Source: PNON01 sp964387025
Lineage (GTDB): Bacteria > Chloroflexota > Anaerolineae > Anaerolineales > Anaerolineaceae
DNA length: 64,000 nt
Assembly: GCA_964387025.1 (NCBI GenBank)
Contig: CAYLUZ010000002.1
Location: forward strand, 248,001-312,000
Reading direction: 5' to 3'
Shown here: piece after piece, positions 1 through 8,703 of the stretch
Position numbering within the stretch: the first letter of the stretch is position 1
Layout of the letters: every line of letters begins with the position of its first letter
Notes under the pieces: generated by a model
Told to the model about the DNA's origin: nothing
The model's input: only the letters and a program-made list of their open reading frames with translations
The model's database searches: none
Translations under genes and position numbers: made by a program

Positions 1-2315
1 TGTTTTATATCTCCACTTGGAATGTTCATAACGTATAAACCTGAGGAAGTTGGATACACGATTTTTTCGCCATCTGGAGAAAGGACGGGATACCACATTT
101 TATCTGAATAAGGCAATGTTAAATTTTTGGATGGATCTGAGCTCAATATGCTGTAAGTTCTGGAATTATTGACATATTCTCTGAGTAAAAGTTTAGACCA
201 ATCATTACTGACACTGACAATATTCCCTTGAATTGTAAATCCATCGAAAATTAAAGGTGGATTGAGGTTTACAGTACCAATAGAGGAGGCTCCTCCTGAA
301 GGTGATTTTATTTCCATTAGCGAAGGTGAGTTTATATTTGATACACAGCGAAAACCAATTCCATTGTTATGGCCGTCTGGACCGTACCAACCTCGGAAGG
401 CAGAATTAAGGTTGGTCTCGTCATCATACCACGATCCACCTCGAATCACGCGATCTACTCCTTTTATTGGACCGATTGGGTTGCTGCCTAGGTTTTTTCC
501 ATAGTAACTTGCATCATACCAGTCAGATATCCATTCCCTCACATTCCCAGACATATCCAAAATTCTATATGGAGATGCTCCATTCGGGTAGCTACCAATA
601 TCCATCGTCACACCAACATTCCCTGCATAATTCGCCCTGGTTGGGTCAACTCCTTCTCCCCAAGGGTAGGTTCTGCCATCCTCACCCCTGGCTGCTTTCT
701 CCCACCGCGCTTCAGTTGGTAATTCTCTGCCTGCCCAGGTGCAATACGCTTTTGCCTGGTTCCAGTCCACCCCCACCACCGGCTGCTGCGGTCCGTTGAA
801 GGTACTGCCATAATCATAATTTGCTGTGCACCCGACTTCATCCACACATTCCCGGTACATGCCATTCGTCACCTCAGTTATATCGATCCAGTAGGCGTCC
901 AAGTACACAGTTTGTGGTGGAGATCCATTCTCAAACCATTCGCTCTTACAATCATTTCTATGTTTCTGGCATTCAGCGTAGGCTGAATCCACTGTGGATC
1001 CCATAATGAAATTCCCTTCGGGCACATACGACATCACCATCCCGTCCACCGCTGATACCTGCATCGAGCCGATTTCCAGGATCGATTTTGGTGTATGGGT
1101 GGTTTCGGGTGTACTTGTCGGTATTGAGGTATTTAGTTGCGTAGCTTCTGTAATTTCTGTGGCTGTAGCTTTTCCGATTGTTATCACAGGTAACGGGGTT
1201 TCAACAATTGGTATCATGGGTGATTTCGCTGGCCGTAATAGCAAGAATAGGCTGACCAGGATTGCTCCACCCAGCGCGAACTGCCACCATTGGAACTTCT
1301 GACCCGGTTTCGTTTTCTTACCACCCGTATCCTGCATTTGTCCATGGGTTTTCTTCACACCCGGCACTAGACTGTCTGTGTTAATTGCAGCCACTGGCTG
1401 GATTTCGTCGATCGTCGCTTCCGGTTGTGCCAATATCACATGTGCTGTTGGCAAAGTTTCCCGGTTTCTCCACCCTCCTGCCTGTTCGGACACCTTTCCC
1501 ATCGCGACTGCCATTTCTGCCATACTCTGGTATCGATTGGCAGGATCTTTCGCCAGGGCTTTCAAGATCACCTTTTCCAGTTCTTCTGAGATCCCGGGAA
1601 ATACCTCTCCTGGCCGTGGCAGCGGATCGGCCATATGCTTAATCAGAACTGCCAGCGGGGTGTCAGCGGTGTAAGGCTTCCTTCCTGTGACTAGTTCGTA
1701 TAATACCACCCCCAAGGCGTATATATCCACCCGACCATCAACTTCTTTCCCCAATCCCTGCTCCGGTGCCATATATTCCGGAGTGCCCACTCCTAAGCCG
1801 GTTCCGGTCAGTGTATGCCCCTCATTCTTCTCCAAGATCTTAGCGATGCCAAAGTCAGTCAGCATCGGTTCACCCTGTTTTGTAATGAGGATGTTGGATG
1901 GTTTCACATCGCGGTGAAATATCCCTTCCTGGTGGGCGTATCCGAGTGCATTGGCAATGGGAATGAGAAGTTGGGAAACATCACTCCAATCCAGGGGCTT
2001 TCCCAGGATTGCTTTCAAGGTTCCCCCCGGTTGATATTCCATCACCAGGTAAGGGCTGCCGTCGAATTCGCCATAATCATGTACTTTGACAACATTCGGG
2101 TGCGACATCCTGGCCAGAGCCTTGGCTTCGCGTTCAAAGCGTTTGAAGATCCTATCAAGTGCTTCTGGGGGAAACGCTTCCTTGCGGATAATCTTGATAG
2201 CTACTTCCCGTTCAAGGCGAGTGTCGTACGCCTTATAAACAACCGCCATTCCCCCCTCGCCTATCTGCTCGAGGATGTGGTATCTATCTATCGTTTGCCC
2301 TGTTAAATTTTGCAT
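1..2315 (-). CDS. Receptor Ser/Thr kinase with FGE-like outer domain (3' end outside window)
   Basis: Reads leftward off the window edge from ATG 2315; 771 codons are open with no stop. Residues ~12-270 are a complete Hanks-type kinase: glycine loop GEGGMAVVYKA, lysine in VAIK, catalytic loop HRDVKPSN, DFG, and an activation segment ending GTPEYMAPEQ. A single membrane helix lies at ~342-360 (WWQFALGGAILVSLFLLL), so the kinase is cytoplasmic and the rest is outside. After a Thr/Pro stalk, residues ~420-660 match the formylglycine-generating-enzyme/lectin-like fold (GNFIMGS, LPTEARWEKAARG, YPWGE, NVREW, GFRC). The reactive cysteine pair of true FGE is not seen, so ligand sensing is more likely than catalysis. 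Beyond ~735, SPDGEKIVY suggests the start of a PD40 propeller. It is the last visible gene of the leftward kinase run. Confidence 0.88.
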   Translation of the reverse strand, partial: MQNLTGQTIDRYHILEQIGEGGMAVVYKAYDTRLEREVAIKIIRKEAFPPEALDRIFKRFEREAKALARMSHPNVVKVHDYGEFDGSPYLVMEYQPGGTLKAILGKPLDWSDVSQLLIPIANALGYAHQEGIFHRDVKPSNILITKQGEPMLTDFGIAKILEKNEGHTLTGTGLGVGTPEYMAPEQGLGKEVDGRVDIYALGVVLYELVTGRKPYTADTPLAVLIKHMADPLPRPGEVFPGISEELEKVILKALAKDPANRYQSMAEMAVAMGKVSEQAGGWRNRETLPTAHVILAQPEATIDEIQPVAAINTDSLVPGVKKTHGQMQDTGGKKTKPGQKFQWWQFALGGAILVSLFLLLRPAKSPMIPIVETPLPVITIGKATATEITEATQLNTSIPTSTPETTHTPKSILEIGSMQVSAVDGMVMSYVPEGNFIMGSTVDSAYAECQKHRNDCKSEWFENGSPPQTVYLDAYWIDITEVTNGMYRECVDEVGCTANYDYGSTFNGPQQPVVGVDWNQAKAYCTWAGRELPTEARWEKAARGEDGRTYPWGEGVDPTRANYAGNVGVTMDIGSYPNGASPYRILDMSGNVREWISDWYDASYYGKNLGSNPIGPIKGVDRVIRGGSWYDDETNLNSAFRGWYGPDGHNNGIGFRCVSNINSPSLMEIKSPSGGASSIGTVNLNPPLIFDGFTIQGNIVSVSNDWSKLLLREYVNNSRTYSILSSDPSKNLTLPYSDKMWYPVLSPDGEKIVYPTSSGLYVMNIPSGDIK

Positions 2316-2343
2316 ATAATTTATCCAAATTTTGGAAATATAG

Positions 2344-4479
2344 TTAAAGGATTTCTTTACATGATGGAGAAAATTCTGGCCACCATTCATCGGCTAATGT
2401 ATAAGTTATTCTGTTTTGATCAGTTCCATCAGAATTCATAATATATATTTCATTGTTCCCATCCCTTGACGACACGAATAATATCTTTTTTCCATCCGGA
2501 GACCAGGATGGATTAAAATCTCCACTGTCGCTCTGACTTAATCGTATTTGGTTTTTACCATCTGAATTCATCACATATATCTCAGAAGAGTTTTCACTTT
2601 GCGATACATAAGCGATCTTTTTTCCATCTGGTGACCATGATGGGTCAATATTATCCATATCATTATCTGTTAGTTGCATTTGATTAGAACCGTCAAAATT
2701 CATGACATAAATATCTGTGTCATTATTATTGCGAGAAGATTCATAGGCTATTCTTTTACTATCAGGGGACCAATCAGGATCTGAATCTATATTATCATTA
2801 TCTGTTAATTCATCAATAAACGAATTACTTAGGTTGATTATCTGTATTTCCGGGTTTTGATCAAGCGAGTGGACATAAGCAATCATTGAGCCATCTGGTG
2901 ACCATGACGGTTCCGCGTCGTATCCCGCGCTATAACTTAATTGATTTTGATTACCAGTTTCGATATCCATTAAAATTATCTCATAATCCCTACCGCTTCC
3001 CGTAGAAAAGGCAAGTTTTTTTCCATCAGGTGACCAGGTTTGAGCGAAATCATCTGACCTTTCACTTGTGAACCGAATAGCATCATTTCCAGGTACGCTC
3101 ATCACATAAATATCCCAGTTCCCATCCAATGCCGTTGTATAAGCAATGGTACACTTGGTGGTATCCAAAACGGGAATTTCCATAAGAGTCGGTGATGATG
3201 TATTTTCAGGTATAGTTGTATGTTGGGTAATAGGATTTTTTGGTGTGATTTCTAAATTGGTTCTGTTTTGTTGAGTCAAACTTTGTGTTCTCATCACCTT
3301 AATTGACGCAGTTGTTTCCAATGTATTACTAGACAAGGTTTTAGTTGTTGAAAAACTTAATTGTAAGTATTCCCATCCTTTTACAATGAAAATTCCAAGT
3401 AAAAATAATAATACAAAAACGAGTGCAAGTATCTTTATTATTTTAGTCTTATCGAAAAGAGATTCACCTTTTTTATCCGAATCGAATTTAACTTGCATTG
3501 TATCAATAGTTGGGGGATCAGAATTGCTTATTTGCCCTTCCTTACTATCTCTGTGATGTTTACTAATAGGTTCGGTTATCTCTTCTATTCTCCTTGGTCT
3601 CATTTTTTCTTTTTGGGGGAAAAGTAGATGCGAAAGGTTACTTTGGGTAGTTTCAATTGATTCGATTTCTTTGACCAAGCTTTCAATATCTTGATACCGA
3701 TTTATTGGATCTTTTGCTAAGGTTTTTATAAGAATTTTCTCGATCCCTTTTGATAGTCCAGGCAACAAATCTGAAGGTCTCGGAAGGGGATCGGTCATGT
3801 GCTTGAACAGAACTGCCAGCGGGGTATCTGCAGTGTATGGTTTTCTTCCCGTGACTAATTCATAGAGGATCACTCCCAGGGAATATATGTCCACCCTGGC
3901 ATCCACTTCCTTTCCCAAACCCTGCTCTGGTGCCATGTATTCCGGTGTGCCCACTCCCAACCCGGTGCCAGTCAGTGTTTGACCGTCGTTCATATCTAGC
4001 ATTTTGGCAATGCCGAAATCGGTCAGCATAGGTTCACCCTGGTTGGTGATCAGGATATTGGATGGCTTAACGTCTCGGTGCAGGATCCCTTGCTGATGTG
4101 CGTATCCCAACGCACTAGCTACAGGGATCAGGAGTTTGGATACTACCTTCCAATCCAGTGGCTTTCCTAGCATGGTTTTCAAGGTCCCACCAGGATGATA
4201 CTCCATCACCAGGTAAGGGCTGCCTTCATATTCACCATAGTCATGCACCTTGACAATATTTGGGTGAGACAACCTGGCAAGTGCCTTGGCTTCACGCTCA
4301 AAGCGTTTGAAGATCCGGTCGAGCGCTTCTGGCGGAAAGGCTTCCTTGCGGATGATCTTGATCGCTACCTCACGCTCCAGGCGGGTATCGTACGCCTTGT
4401 AGACAACCGCCATTCCTCCTTCGCCGATCTGCACAACGATGTGGTATCGATCTATGGTTTGGCCGGTCAAGTTTTGCAT
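2344..4479 (-). CDS. Receptor Ser/Thr kinase with PD40 beta-propeller outer domain
   Basis: 711 residues from ATG 4479. The kinase domain (~12-270) is nearly identical to its neighbours and has all catalytic motifs. The juxtamembrane linker (~275-345) is basic and polar; the membrane helix is ~347-369 (ILALVFVLLFLLGIFIV). After a Ser/Thr-rich stalk, residues ~445-711 carry six PD40/TolB-like blades with the signature (S/T/D)WSPDGKKI(A/L)(Y/F) and (E/D)IYVMN.DG. The propeller opens with a cysteine (KCTIAY) and its last blade ends with another (FSPSC), the same bracketing seen in the kinases at 25591 and 28573, which could form a disulfide that closes the ring. Only 28 bp separate it from the next gene in the same direction. 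Outer-domain ligand unknown. Confidence 0.9.
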   Translation of the reverse strand: MQNLTGQTIDRYHIVVQIGEGGMAVVYKAYDTRLEREVAIKIIRKEAFPPEALDRIFKRFEREAKALARLSHPNIVKVHDYGEYEGSPYLVMEYHPGGTLKTMLGKPLDWKVVSKLLIPVASALGYAHQQGILHRDVKPSNILITNQGEPMLTDFGIAKMLDMNDGQTLTGTGLGVGTPEYMAPEQGLGKEVDARVDIYSLGVILYELVTGRKPYTADTPLAVLFKHMTDPLPRPSDLLPGLSKGIEKILIKTLAKDPINRYQDIESLVKEIESIETTQSNLSHLLFPQKEKMRPRRIEEITEPISKHHRDSKEGQISNSDPPTIDTMQVKFDSDKKGESLFDKTKIIKILALVFVLLFLLGIFIVKGWEYLQLSFSTTKTLSSNTLETTASIKVMRTQSLTQQNRTNLEITPKNPITQHTTIPENTSSPTLMEIPVLDTTKCTIAYTTALDGNWDIYVMSVPGNDAIRFTSERSDDFAQTWSPDGKKLAFSTGSGRDYEIILMDIETGNQNQLSYSAGYDAEPSWSPDGSMIAYVHSLDQNPEIQIINLSNSFIDELTDNDNIDSDPDWSPDSKRIAYESSRNNNDTDIYVMNFDGSNQMQLTDNDMDNIDPSWSPDGKKIAYVSQSENSSEIYVMNSDGKNQIRLSQSDSGDFNPSWSPDGKKILFVSSRDGNNEIYIMNSDGTDQNRITYTLADEWWPEFSPSCKEIL

Positions 4480-4536
4480 CTAACCTCAATTACCTTATAT
4501 TAGAAAAATTAAGAACAATGATATCCACAACACTTG

Positions 4537-6489
4537 TTAATTATTTGGTAATACACAGCGGAAACCAAGAGTTTCTCTTGTAGCCATCGGATCAGATCCA
4601 CCTCGGTCAGCTGAATGTAGATCATATTTATCATTATCCCAATTCCCCCCTTTTATTACATATTGAAATCCGTCTTGGGGTCCTGTCGGATTTTCCCACA
4701 CATCCTGGAGATTATAATAGTTAGAAAGGTAAATATCTGTAACCCATTCCGCAACATTTCCAGCCATATTTAGTACTCCATAAGGACTGGCTCCAGGAGA
4801 ATAGAGGTTAACATTTGTTGTACTTCCTTTGTAACGACCATAATTTGCCCTTGTTCGATCAATTTCATTTCCCCAAGGGAATATCCGGCCATCCTCTCCC
4901 CTTGCTGCTTTTTCCCATTGAGCTTCAGTTGGAAGCATTCGTCCAACCCACATGCAGTATGTTTGACTCTGAAACCAATCAACACCAACTACAGGTAGAT
5001 CTGGGCTATTTAGTCCCAAATAATAATTCGCTTTGGGTTTGCAGTTACCTGCATTTACACATGCCTGATATTGAGCATTGGAAACTTCGGTTTGGTCTAT
5101 CCAGAATGCATCCAGATAAACCTCATGTGGAGGATTTTCATCAGCCAATCCTACTTCTCCACAATAAATACTATGTGTTGCAATTTTCACACAATCGCTG
5201 AGAGAATCATCTATACTAGTACCCATGATGAAATTTCCTTCAGGGACATAAACCATGACCATTCCATCTTTTTGAGACACTTGGGTGGAGCCGATACTGA
5301 AGTTTGGATTGGGTATTTGATTAGGTTGGTGTGTATTGGTTGTTACTGGGCTGATTGTGCTGGTTGGTATTGGATTGATTGTGCTGGTGGCAATAGGCTG
5401 AGAAGTTGGGTAATTTTTAGAAATGTCAGTCTCACTGCTGGATTTTTTAGGCGTGAATGGTTTAGAGTCTTCTTTTTCGGGAATTATTTGTGGATTCAAT
5501 AATCGAATTAATAAATACAGGATTATCAATACTGATCCTCCTAGTGCAAAATGCCACCATTGTATATTCTTATGTTCTTTTCCCCTCCTGCTTACCAAAC
5601 TCTCATCCTTTGTTACTTCCAGTTCATGATGGTCATCGACTTTCGGATTCCTTCCATGAGCATCAGCTTTCTCTAATGCGAGCTTCAGCTCTTTCATGCT
5701 CTGGTAACGATTGACCGGATCTTTCGCCAGTGCCTTCAATATCACTTTCTCTATTTCAACTGCCATTCCCTGCACCACAATTCTTGGGTGTGGCAATGGA
5801 TCATTCATATGCATTAACAAGATTGCCAGTGGAGTATCTGCAGTATAAGGTTTTCTTCCTGTAAATAGCTCGAACAGTACTACCCCTAGCGAGTAGATAT
5901 CAGTCCTCCCATCTAAATCCTTACCCAATCCCTGCTCGGGTGCCATGTATTCCGGTGTTCCTACTCCAAATCCGGTACTAGTTAGGGTCTGCCCTACACT
6001 CAAGTTTAGGATTTTGGCTATCCCAAAGTCTGTCAGCATCGGTTCGCCATTTTCAGCTATCAGGATATTGGATGGTTTCACATCTCGATGCAAGATACCC
6101 TTTTGGTGGGCATATTCAAGGGCATTTGCAATAGGAATTAGTAGTTTGGAGACATCACTCCCATCCAAGGGTTTTCCCAGCATAGCTTTCAAGGTTCCCC
6201 CTGGTTGGTATTCCATCACCAGGTATGGGGAGCCTTCGTACTCGCCGTAATCGTGAACTTTGACAATATTCGGATGAGCCAACCGGGCTAGTGCTTTCGC
6301 TTCGCGTTCAAAGCGTTTGAAGATTCGGTCTAGTGACTCAGGTGGGAAGGCTTCCTTACGGATGATCTTGATTGCCACCTCGCGTTCCAGGCGGGTGTCG
6401 TAGGCTTTGTAGACGACAGCCATTCCCCCTTCACCGATCTGCTCGAGGATGTGGTATCTATCGATTGTCTGGCCGGTTAGATTTTGCAT
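4537..6489 (-). CDS. Receptor Ser/Thr kinase with FGE-like outer domain
   Basis: 650 residues from ATG 6489. A TTG 24 bases upstream is in frame, but ATG 6489 matches the family start MQNLTGQTIDRYHILEQ. Kinase ~12-270, with activation loop TSTGFGVGTPEYMAPEQ; membrane helix ~312-331 (HFALGGSVLIILYLLIRLL); Pro/Thr-rich stalk with repeated TSTI(N/S)P; FGE-sulfatase-like domain ~408-650. Fold landmarks are EGNFIMGTS, VGVDWFQSQTYCMWVGRMLP, AQWEKAARGEDGRIFPWG, MAGNVAEW and TLGFRCV. The segment before GFRC (GGNWDNDKYDLHSADRG) lacks the two active-site cysteines of copper-dependent FGE, so this is probably a binding domain. It is the nearest leftward relative of the kinase at 21774 on the other arm. 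Confidence 0.9.
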   Translation of the reverse strand: MQNLTGQTIDRYHILEQIGEGGMAVVYKAYDTRLEREVAIKIIRKEAFPPESLDRIFKRFEREAKALARLAHPNIVKVHDYGEYEGSPYLVMEYQPGGTLKAMLGKPLDGSDVSKLLIPIANALEYAHQKGILHRDVKPSNILIAENGEPMLTDFGIAKILNLSVGQTLTSTGFGVGTPEYMAPEQGLGKDLDGRTDIYSLGVVLFELFTGRKPYTADTPLAILLMHMNDPLPHPRIVVQGMAVEIEKVILKALAKDPVNRYQSMKELKLALEKADAHGRNPKVDDHHELEVTKDESLVSRRGKEHKNIQWWHFALGGSVLIILYLLIRLLNPQIIPEKEDSKPFTPKKSSSETDISKNYPTSQPIATSTINPIPTSTISPVTTNTHQPNQIPNPNFSIGSTQVSQKDGMVMVYVPEGNFIMGTSIDDSLSDCVKIATHSIYCGEVGLADENPPHEVYLDAFWIDQTEVSNAQYQACVNAGNCKPKANYYLGLNSPDLPVVGVDWFQSQTYCMWVGRMLPTEAQWEKAARGEDGRIFPWGNEIDRTRANYGRYKGSTTNVNLYSPGASPYGVLNMAGNVAEWVTDIYLSNYYNLQDVWENPTGPQDGFQYVIKGGNWDNDKYDLHSADRGGSDPMATRETLGFRCVLPNN

Positions 6490-6534
6490 ATATAGTCTTT
6501 GATCATTTCTCAAGGGTGATTTCGATACAATGAA

Positions 6535-8703
6535 TCAAGGCTCCCAGATAACTTGACTGTACTCCGAAGGATTATTAGTAACATTTATGGGGAGATTTCC
6601 TGAAAATGGTATGAAGTAAATATCCTTACCAGTTCCTGAATTTGAATCATCAATATAGGCTATCTTTTCTTCAATCGGTGATGATGCGGCTAACCAAAAA
6701 TAATCAGAAAAATTGACTGTATACCTAATCGATAATTCCGGCCAATCAATTATATTAAATGAATATTCATTGTTGTACCATTCGCTTTTCTGTGTGATGA
6801 AAGAATGAATGATATCTGAGGAAATGCTGTAATAGGGATAGCCCCAATCGAAGTTTTCAGTAACTGATTGAATGGTTGCATTTTCAGTATCGATTGTAAA
6901 TAGAGAAGACTTACAGGTTCGATACCCGCCAGTACAGCCTGTGGAATGATAAAGTATTACTGCATTATTCACAAATCCAACAAGAATTTCCGATTGTGGG
7001 GTTTTTGTCAATCGAGTTATTTCACCAGAAACGAGGTTGTACTTATAAATATCCGTATAACTTGACTTTTCGGAAGTGAACACAATATCATTCTGATCGG
7101 GTGAAAATACTGCCTGGTAATGTGCTGCAGGGCTGACATCAATTCGTTTTTCCTGATTTGTGGCGAGATCATACAAATACACTTCACCAATTATTAGCTT
7201 GTCGCTTCTTGGAGACCAGGTCGGACATCCCGGGTACTCAAGATTAAGTACCTTCCCCGAATTAGTATCCAAATCTATGAGAGTCAGTTGATCTGGATTA
7301 TCGTTATAAATCTTTTTCTCCACATCATATTTCGGATGTTCATAAAATGCTAACGTCTTGCCATCTGGCGACCAAGCTAAGCAAAACACCGTATTCCCGG
7401 CAATTGCCCTCCCGATCTCTGCTTTACTGGAACCATCTTGATCAATAACGTAGATCGCATCATTTTCCACGAAGGCAAGCCTCTTCCCGCGTGTAACCTC
7501 AGTCGGTGTAGGAGGGATGACCGATTCGCGAGGTTCTGCAGTCAACGGTACCAACTGTTGTGTTGGCTCAGCAGTCTCTGTACTGTCTAGCGCAGTTGGA
7601 GTAAGGAGTATGTTGTTGCTACTATTCCCTAATTGATTGAGTTCCTGCCCTGGATCTCGTCTCCCATTCATTTTTGCAAATCCAACGATCAGGACCACGA
7701 TGATACCCGATATTGTAAAGGTGATCCATCGTCTTTTTCCTGAATGGGATTTATTTATCCCTCCCTGTATAATCCCTTCATTATGTGTAAAATCGATCGT
7801 GGCACTCTCTTTTGTCGATTGTCGTCGAATTAATTGATTGGTCGATTTTTCTATACCACTTTCTGGTATCAATTTATCTTCGAGTATCGAAACCAATTCA
7901 TTCATGTTTTGGTAGCGGTTGGTAGGGTCCTTCGCAAGTGCTTTAAGGAGTATCTCTTCTACCCTGTTTGGTAATCCTGGAAGGACAGATGATGGTCTCG
8001 GTAATGGATCAGTCATGTGTTTGAAGATAACTGCCATCGGCGTATCTGCTGTGTAAGGTTTTCTCCCCGTCACTAGTTCATACAAGATGATACCCAATGA
8101 ATAGATATCTGCACGCGCATCAACCTCCTTCCCCAAACCCTGCTCCGGTGCCATATATTCAGGTGTCCCCACTCCCAGCCCGGTTCCCGTTAGTGTTTGA
8201 CCCTCGCTCAGGTCAAGGATCTTGGCGATACCGAAGTCGGTCAACATCGGTTCGCCTTTTTCGGTGATCAGGATATTGGAGGGTTTTACATCCCGGTGCA
8301 GGATGCCCTTTTCGTGGGCATAACCTAGAGCATTTGCAACTGGAATCAGCAAACGGGTGATCTCATCCCACTCGAGCGGTTTCCCAAGTTTGTCTTTCAG
8401 CGTTCCGCCCGGTTGGTACTCCATCACCAGATACGGGGATCCATCGTATTCACCATAATCATAGACTTTGACGATGTTCGGATGGGAAAGCCTGGCAAGT
8501 GCTTTGGCTTCCCGTTCGAAGCGCTTATAAATTCGCTCGAGTGCTTCCGGGGGGAACGCTTCCTTGCGGATGATCTTGATCGCCACCTCACGCTCCAAGC
8601 GGGTATCGTAGGCTTTGTAGACAACAGCCATTCCCCCCTCGCCGATCTGCTCGAGGATGCGGTATCTGTCTATACTTTGACTGATCAATGAAGTAGGATT
8701 CAT
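6535..8703 (-). CDS. Receptor Ser/Thr kinase with propeller-like outer domain
   Basis: 722 residues. A longer reading from TTG 8787 exists, but ATG 8703 gives the family N-terminus (MNPTSLISQSIDRYRILEQ) and forms an ATGA overlap with the stop of the upstream kinase gene, implying coupled translation. Kinase ~17-275 with all motifs; membrane helix ~325-343 (WITFTISGIIVVLIVGFA). The outer part (~440-722) is a divergent WD40/PD40-like propeller: LAWSPDGKTLAFYE, TWSPRSDKLIIG and VFSPDQNDIVFTS are recognisable blades, while later ones have lost the WSPDG signature. Several cysteines (CPTWSP, TGCTGGYRTCKSS) differ from the bracket pattern of the other propeller kinases. Signal unknown. Confidence 0.88.
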   Translation of the reverse strand: MNPTSLISQSIDRYRILEQIGEGGMAVVYKAYDTRLEREVAIKIIRKEAFPPEALERIYKRFEREAKALARLSHPNIVKVYDYGEYDGSPYLVMEYQPGGTLKDKLGKPLEWDEITRLLIPVANALGYAHEKGILHRDVKPSNILITEKGEPMLTDFGIAKILDLSEGQTLTGTGLGVGTPEYMAPEQGLGKEVDARADIYSLGIILYELVTGRKPYTADTPMAVIFKHMTDPLPRPSSVLPGLPNRVEEILLKALAKDPTNRYQNMNELVSILEDKLIPESGIEKSTNQLIRRQSTKESATIDFTHNEGIIQGGINKSHSGKRRWITFTISGIIVVLIVGFAKMNGRRDPGQELNQLGNSSNNILLTPTALDSTETAEPTQQLVPLTAEPRESVIPPTPTEVTRGKRLAFVENDAIYVIDQDGSSKAEIGRAIAGNTVFCLAWSPDGKTLAFYEHPKYDVEKKIYNDNPDQLTLIDLDTNSGKVLNLEYPGCPTWSPRSDKLIIGEVYLYDLATNQEKRIDVSPAAHYQAVFSPDQNDIVFTSEKSSYTDIYKYNLVSGEITRLTKTPQSEILVGFVNNAVILYHSTGCTGGYRTCKSSLFTIDTENATIQSVTENFDWGYPYYSISSDIIHSFITQKSEWYNNEYSFNIIDWPELSIRYTVNFSDYFWLAASSPIEEKIAYIDDSNSGTGKDIYFIPFSGNLPINVTNNPSEYSQVIWEP

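Noticed and set aside
262..2306. Several plus-strand frames of 60-160 codons over the first kinase gene
   Set aside because: They are antisense shadows. The minus strand holds one uninterrupted kinase-FGE frame from 2315 to the window edge, with no stop visible because the gene is cut by the edge.
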